Source: Singulisphaera acidiphila DSM 18658 (lineage in GTDB: Bacteria > Planctomycetota > Planctomycetia > Isosphaerales > Isosphaeraceae). From it: 64,000 bases of DNA. Below are positions 62,464 through 64,000 of the stretch, one piece after another. Made by a program: the position numbers and the translations under genes. Under the pieces are notes generated by a model. That model was not told the origin of the DNA. It worked only from the letters and a program-made list of their open reading frames with translations, and did no database searches. Numbering within the stretch: position 1 is the stretch's first letter; each line of letters begins with the position of its first letter. The stretch covers positions 7,698,744 through 7,762,743 of the forward strand of contig NC_019892.1 in NCBI RefSeq assembly GCF_000242455.2, in the 5' to 3' direction.

Positions 62464-62689
62464 TTACCGCATGACGATGACGTCCTTCCCTTTCATCCGC
62501 CAGCCCGCTTCCCGATCGCCGATCAGTGCGATACCCCTTCGTCCAGTCTGGCCGTGCGGCCGATCGAAATCGTCAGTGTACCGCAGCCCGCGAGATCAAC
62601 GATCTCATCCCGGCCGGAGCGGGCAGCTCATAGGTCTCCCACCGCATTTCTTCGGGGCCGCCGTAGCGTTGATATTGGATCCTTTTCAT
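62464..62689 (-). pseudogene. Zinc-type alcohol dehydrogenase with central deletion
   Basis: The minus strand begins MKRIQYQRYGGPEEMRWETYELPAPA, the start of medium-chain (quinone-oxidoreductase-like) dehydrogenases. After a frameshift it reads DEIVDLAGCGTLTISIGRTARLDEG and, after another, IGDREAGWRMKGKDVIVMR with a TAA at 62464-62466, which resembles the family's C-terminus. The middle ~200 residues, with the NAD(P)-binding domain, are missing. It is a dead gene left after an internal deletion. Confidence 0.65.
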
Positions 62690-63056
62690 CGTCGTCTCTG
62701 TGCGGGATGGAGAACCCAGAAGGTTCCCCGCATCCTTTTGGAGTCGATGCATGTCAAAATGCCGCAATCGTTTGTGGTGAATCGCGAATCCCATACCGGG
62801 CCGCAACCCTGGATGGAGAGCCGTGAAATTGAGGGATTTCAAAAAAGATCTCGCGGTTTGCGATCACCAAAACGGATGGGACTGACGAGAACAATGGCCG
62901 ATTTCAGAAGACGTAAATTGGCTCAAGTCAATCGCAACGCCGACCGACAAGTCGCGATTGACGGAATTGCGAGACAGACTTAGAATCCCGCGCCCAGTAG
63001 CCGGCGACACGGATCGTTGACCGGTAAGTTTCGTCAGGCGGAACGGAGGTCGTCGT
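62690..63056. other. Intergenic region, no gene seen
   Basis: This stretch of about 370 bp lies between the dehydrogenase pseudogene and the last gene. No supported frame or repeat was found. GGAACGGAGGT lies just before the next start. Confidence 0.4.
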
Positions 63057-64000
63057 ATGAACGCAGCGTTGAGTCTCTTCGCTCTCGCTCTCCTCGGAGC
63101 AGATTCATCCCCGAACCAGGGCACTCTCCCTATTCAGTATCGAGTCAAGCTACTCGAGATGGATGGGTTGAAGTGGCGCGAGTCGATCTACACCCGGCTT
63201 CAGCCGGTCGCTCGACAAGGCACCTGCGCGATCTGGACGGCGAATCAGGATGTAATTAAACCCTTAGTAGATCAGGCAAGCCGGGTCTTGATGAACCCGC
63301 AGGTCATGGCGGACCCCAACGCCGTGGCGGCCTATTCCCAGCGGACGACGCGAAAGGTCGCCTCGCAACTGACCCGCCATGCGGACGGCCCTGTCGATCA
63401 TGCCGTGGCGGTCGCCTATACCACCGACCACGAGGATCTCCGGGAAGGCTGCCAGTTCACGATGTCAGGTCGAAAGCTCGACCAGGGCATGCTCGTCAGG
63501 ATGGTCGTCGAAGAAACCAGGATTGCCGCAATTCACCAGGTGAAGCTGACGGAGTTCGTTCCCAAGAAAGACGACCAAGGCGAGCAGACGATCCTCAGCC
63601 CCAAGCTTGACGTGCCGGAAGTCGTGAAAGGGACGCTCGAAGGGGAGTGGCTGATCCCCAATAGCGGAGTGCTCGTGGCAAGCCTCGGCGCCCACACGAT
63701 CGACGACGGCAACGGTAAGGCCGTGATCCGCGAACGGCTGATGCTGATTGAAGCCGCCCCGGTTACCCCCCGGACCACCGTCGATCTGTCCCAGGCGCTC
63801 AGTCGAAGTTTCACGTTCGTGGCACCCGCCCGAGTCTCCACGATCCCCATGCCGAACCACCTTCCGATCATGCCCGGCCGTGTTCCGATCGCGCCGAGCC
63901 GTTCACTGCCGATAGCCCGCGCCGCGGATGGAACCCCGGTTCCGCTTCCGCCGCTTCCCGAGTCGCAAGTGCCGCCGACGTCGTTTCCCGGAACCTCCGA
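63057..64000 (+). CDS. Exported protein of unknown function, truncated by window edge
   Basis: An open frame with no stop runs from ATG 63057 to the end of the window (314 codons seen). An excellent ribosome binding site (GGAGGT, about 8 bases upstream) precedes it. It starts MNAALSLFALALLGADSSPNQG, a likely signal peptide. It goes on with LPIQYRVKLLEMDGLKWRESIYTRLQPVARQGTCAIWTANQDVI, GCQFTMSGRKLDQGMLVRMVVEETRIAAIHQVKL and PEVVKGTLEGEWLIPNSGVLVASLGAHTIDD, and enters a long Pro/Arg-rich tail. Parts recall proteins with secretin-like domains, but I cannot name the family without the rest. Confidence 0.7.
   Translation, partial: MNAALSLFALALLGADSSPNQGTLPIQYRVKLLEMDGLKWRESIYTRLQPVARQGTCAIWTANQDVIKPLVDQASRVLMNPQVMADPNAVAAYSQRTTRKVASQLTRHADGPVDHAVAVAYTTDHEDLREGCQFTMSGRKLDQGMLVRMVVEETRIAAIHQVKLTEFVPKKDDQGEQTILSPKLDVPEVVKGTLEGEWLIPNSGVLVASLGAHTIDDGNGKAVIRERLMLIEAAPVTPRTTVDLSQALSRSFTFVAPARVSTIPMPNHLPIMPGRVPIAPSRSLPIARAADGTPVPLPPLPESQVPPTSFPGTS

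Overview
The window looks like chromosome of a GC-rich planctomycete, probably of the Isosphaeraceae type. The reasons are the planctomycete-typical families: a DUF1559 pseudopilin with a small lipoprotein behind it, a PSD1/DUF1549-DUF1553 plus DUF1501 pair, a zinc-ribbon serine/threonine kinase, DUF1570, leucine-rich repeat proteins with an N-terminal anchor, and many different IS families. This placement is inferred from gene content only; no rRNA or tRNA gene was seen.

Layout. (a) 1-7.3 kb is an IS-rich, decaying region. It holds a broken ISAzo13-type transposase, a pentapeptide-repeat gene, a leucine-rich repeat gene split by an IS4-like element with a 7-bp target duplication, a complete IS1380 element (TTAG duplication) and an IS66 remnant. 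(b) 7.3-16.9 kb is a catabolic locus on the minus strand (PSD1 protein, DUF1501 protein, aspartoacylase-like hydrolase, enolase-superfamily dehydratase/racemase, MFS transporter) with a divergent GntR/FCD regulator. The intergenic region carries three copies of a paired palindromic operator. (c) 17-24.2 kb holds pseudopilin and lipoprotein genes, a ROK sugar kinase, membrane and exported proteins and a short SecA. (d) 24.4-27.7 kb is a detached piece of a cell-wall/division cluster: an FtsQ-like protein, MurB, and a MurC-like protein that has lost the catalytic motifs of the family. (e) 28-33 kb holds a zinc-ribbon membrane protein, a site-2-protease-like protein and a large membrane kinase. 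(f) 33-43.7 kb holds a secreted M14 carboxypeptidase, cyanophycin synthetase, a zinc-ribbon protein, a Gfo/Idh/MocA oxidoreductase, a class III aminotransferase and a conserved-looking unknown protein.

(g) 43.9-51.4 kb is an accessory island with AT-rich stretches. It is bounded by two damaged copies of the same membrane-protein gene and contains an ISAs1 element inserted inside an ISAzo13 element, remnants of IS3, IS200/IS605 and IS66, and two unfamiliar genes of lower GC content. (h) 51.5-60.7 kb returns to housekeeping-like content: a TolC-type protein, a lipoprotein, Pcm, RecJ, CorA, a lipoprotein, a GXGXG beta-helix protein and a HEAT-like exported protein. (i) 61.4-64 kb holds a metallo-beta-lactamase-fold hydrolase with a clear terminator, a deleted alcohol dehydrogenase pseudogene and the start of an exported protein that runs off the edge.

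The strongest leads are the phased GntR operator array controlling a PSD1/DUF1501-linked catabolic operon, the MurC-like pseudoenzyme next to MurB and FtsQ, and the short SecA. Several IS insertions can be reconstructed to the base because their target duplications are intact.
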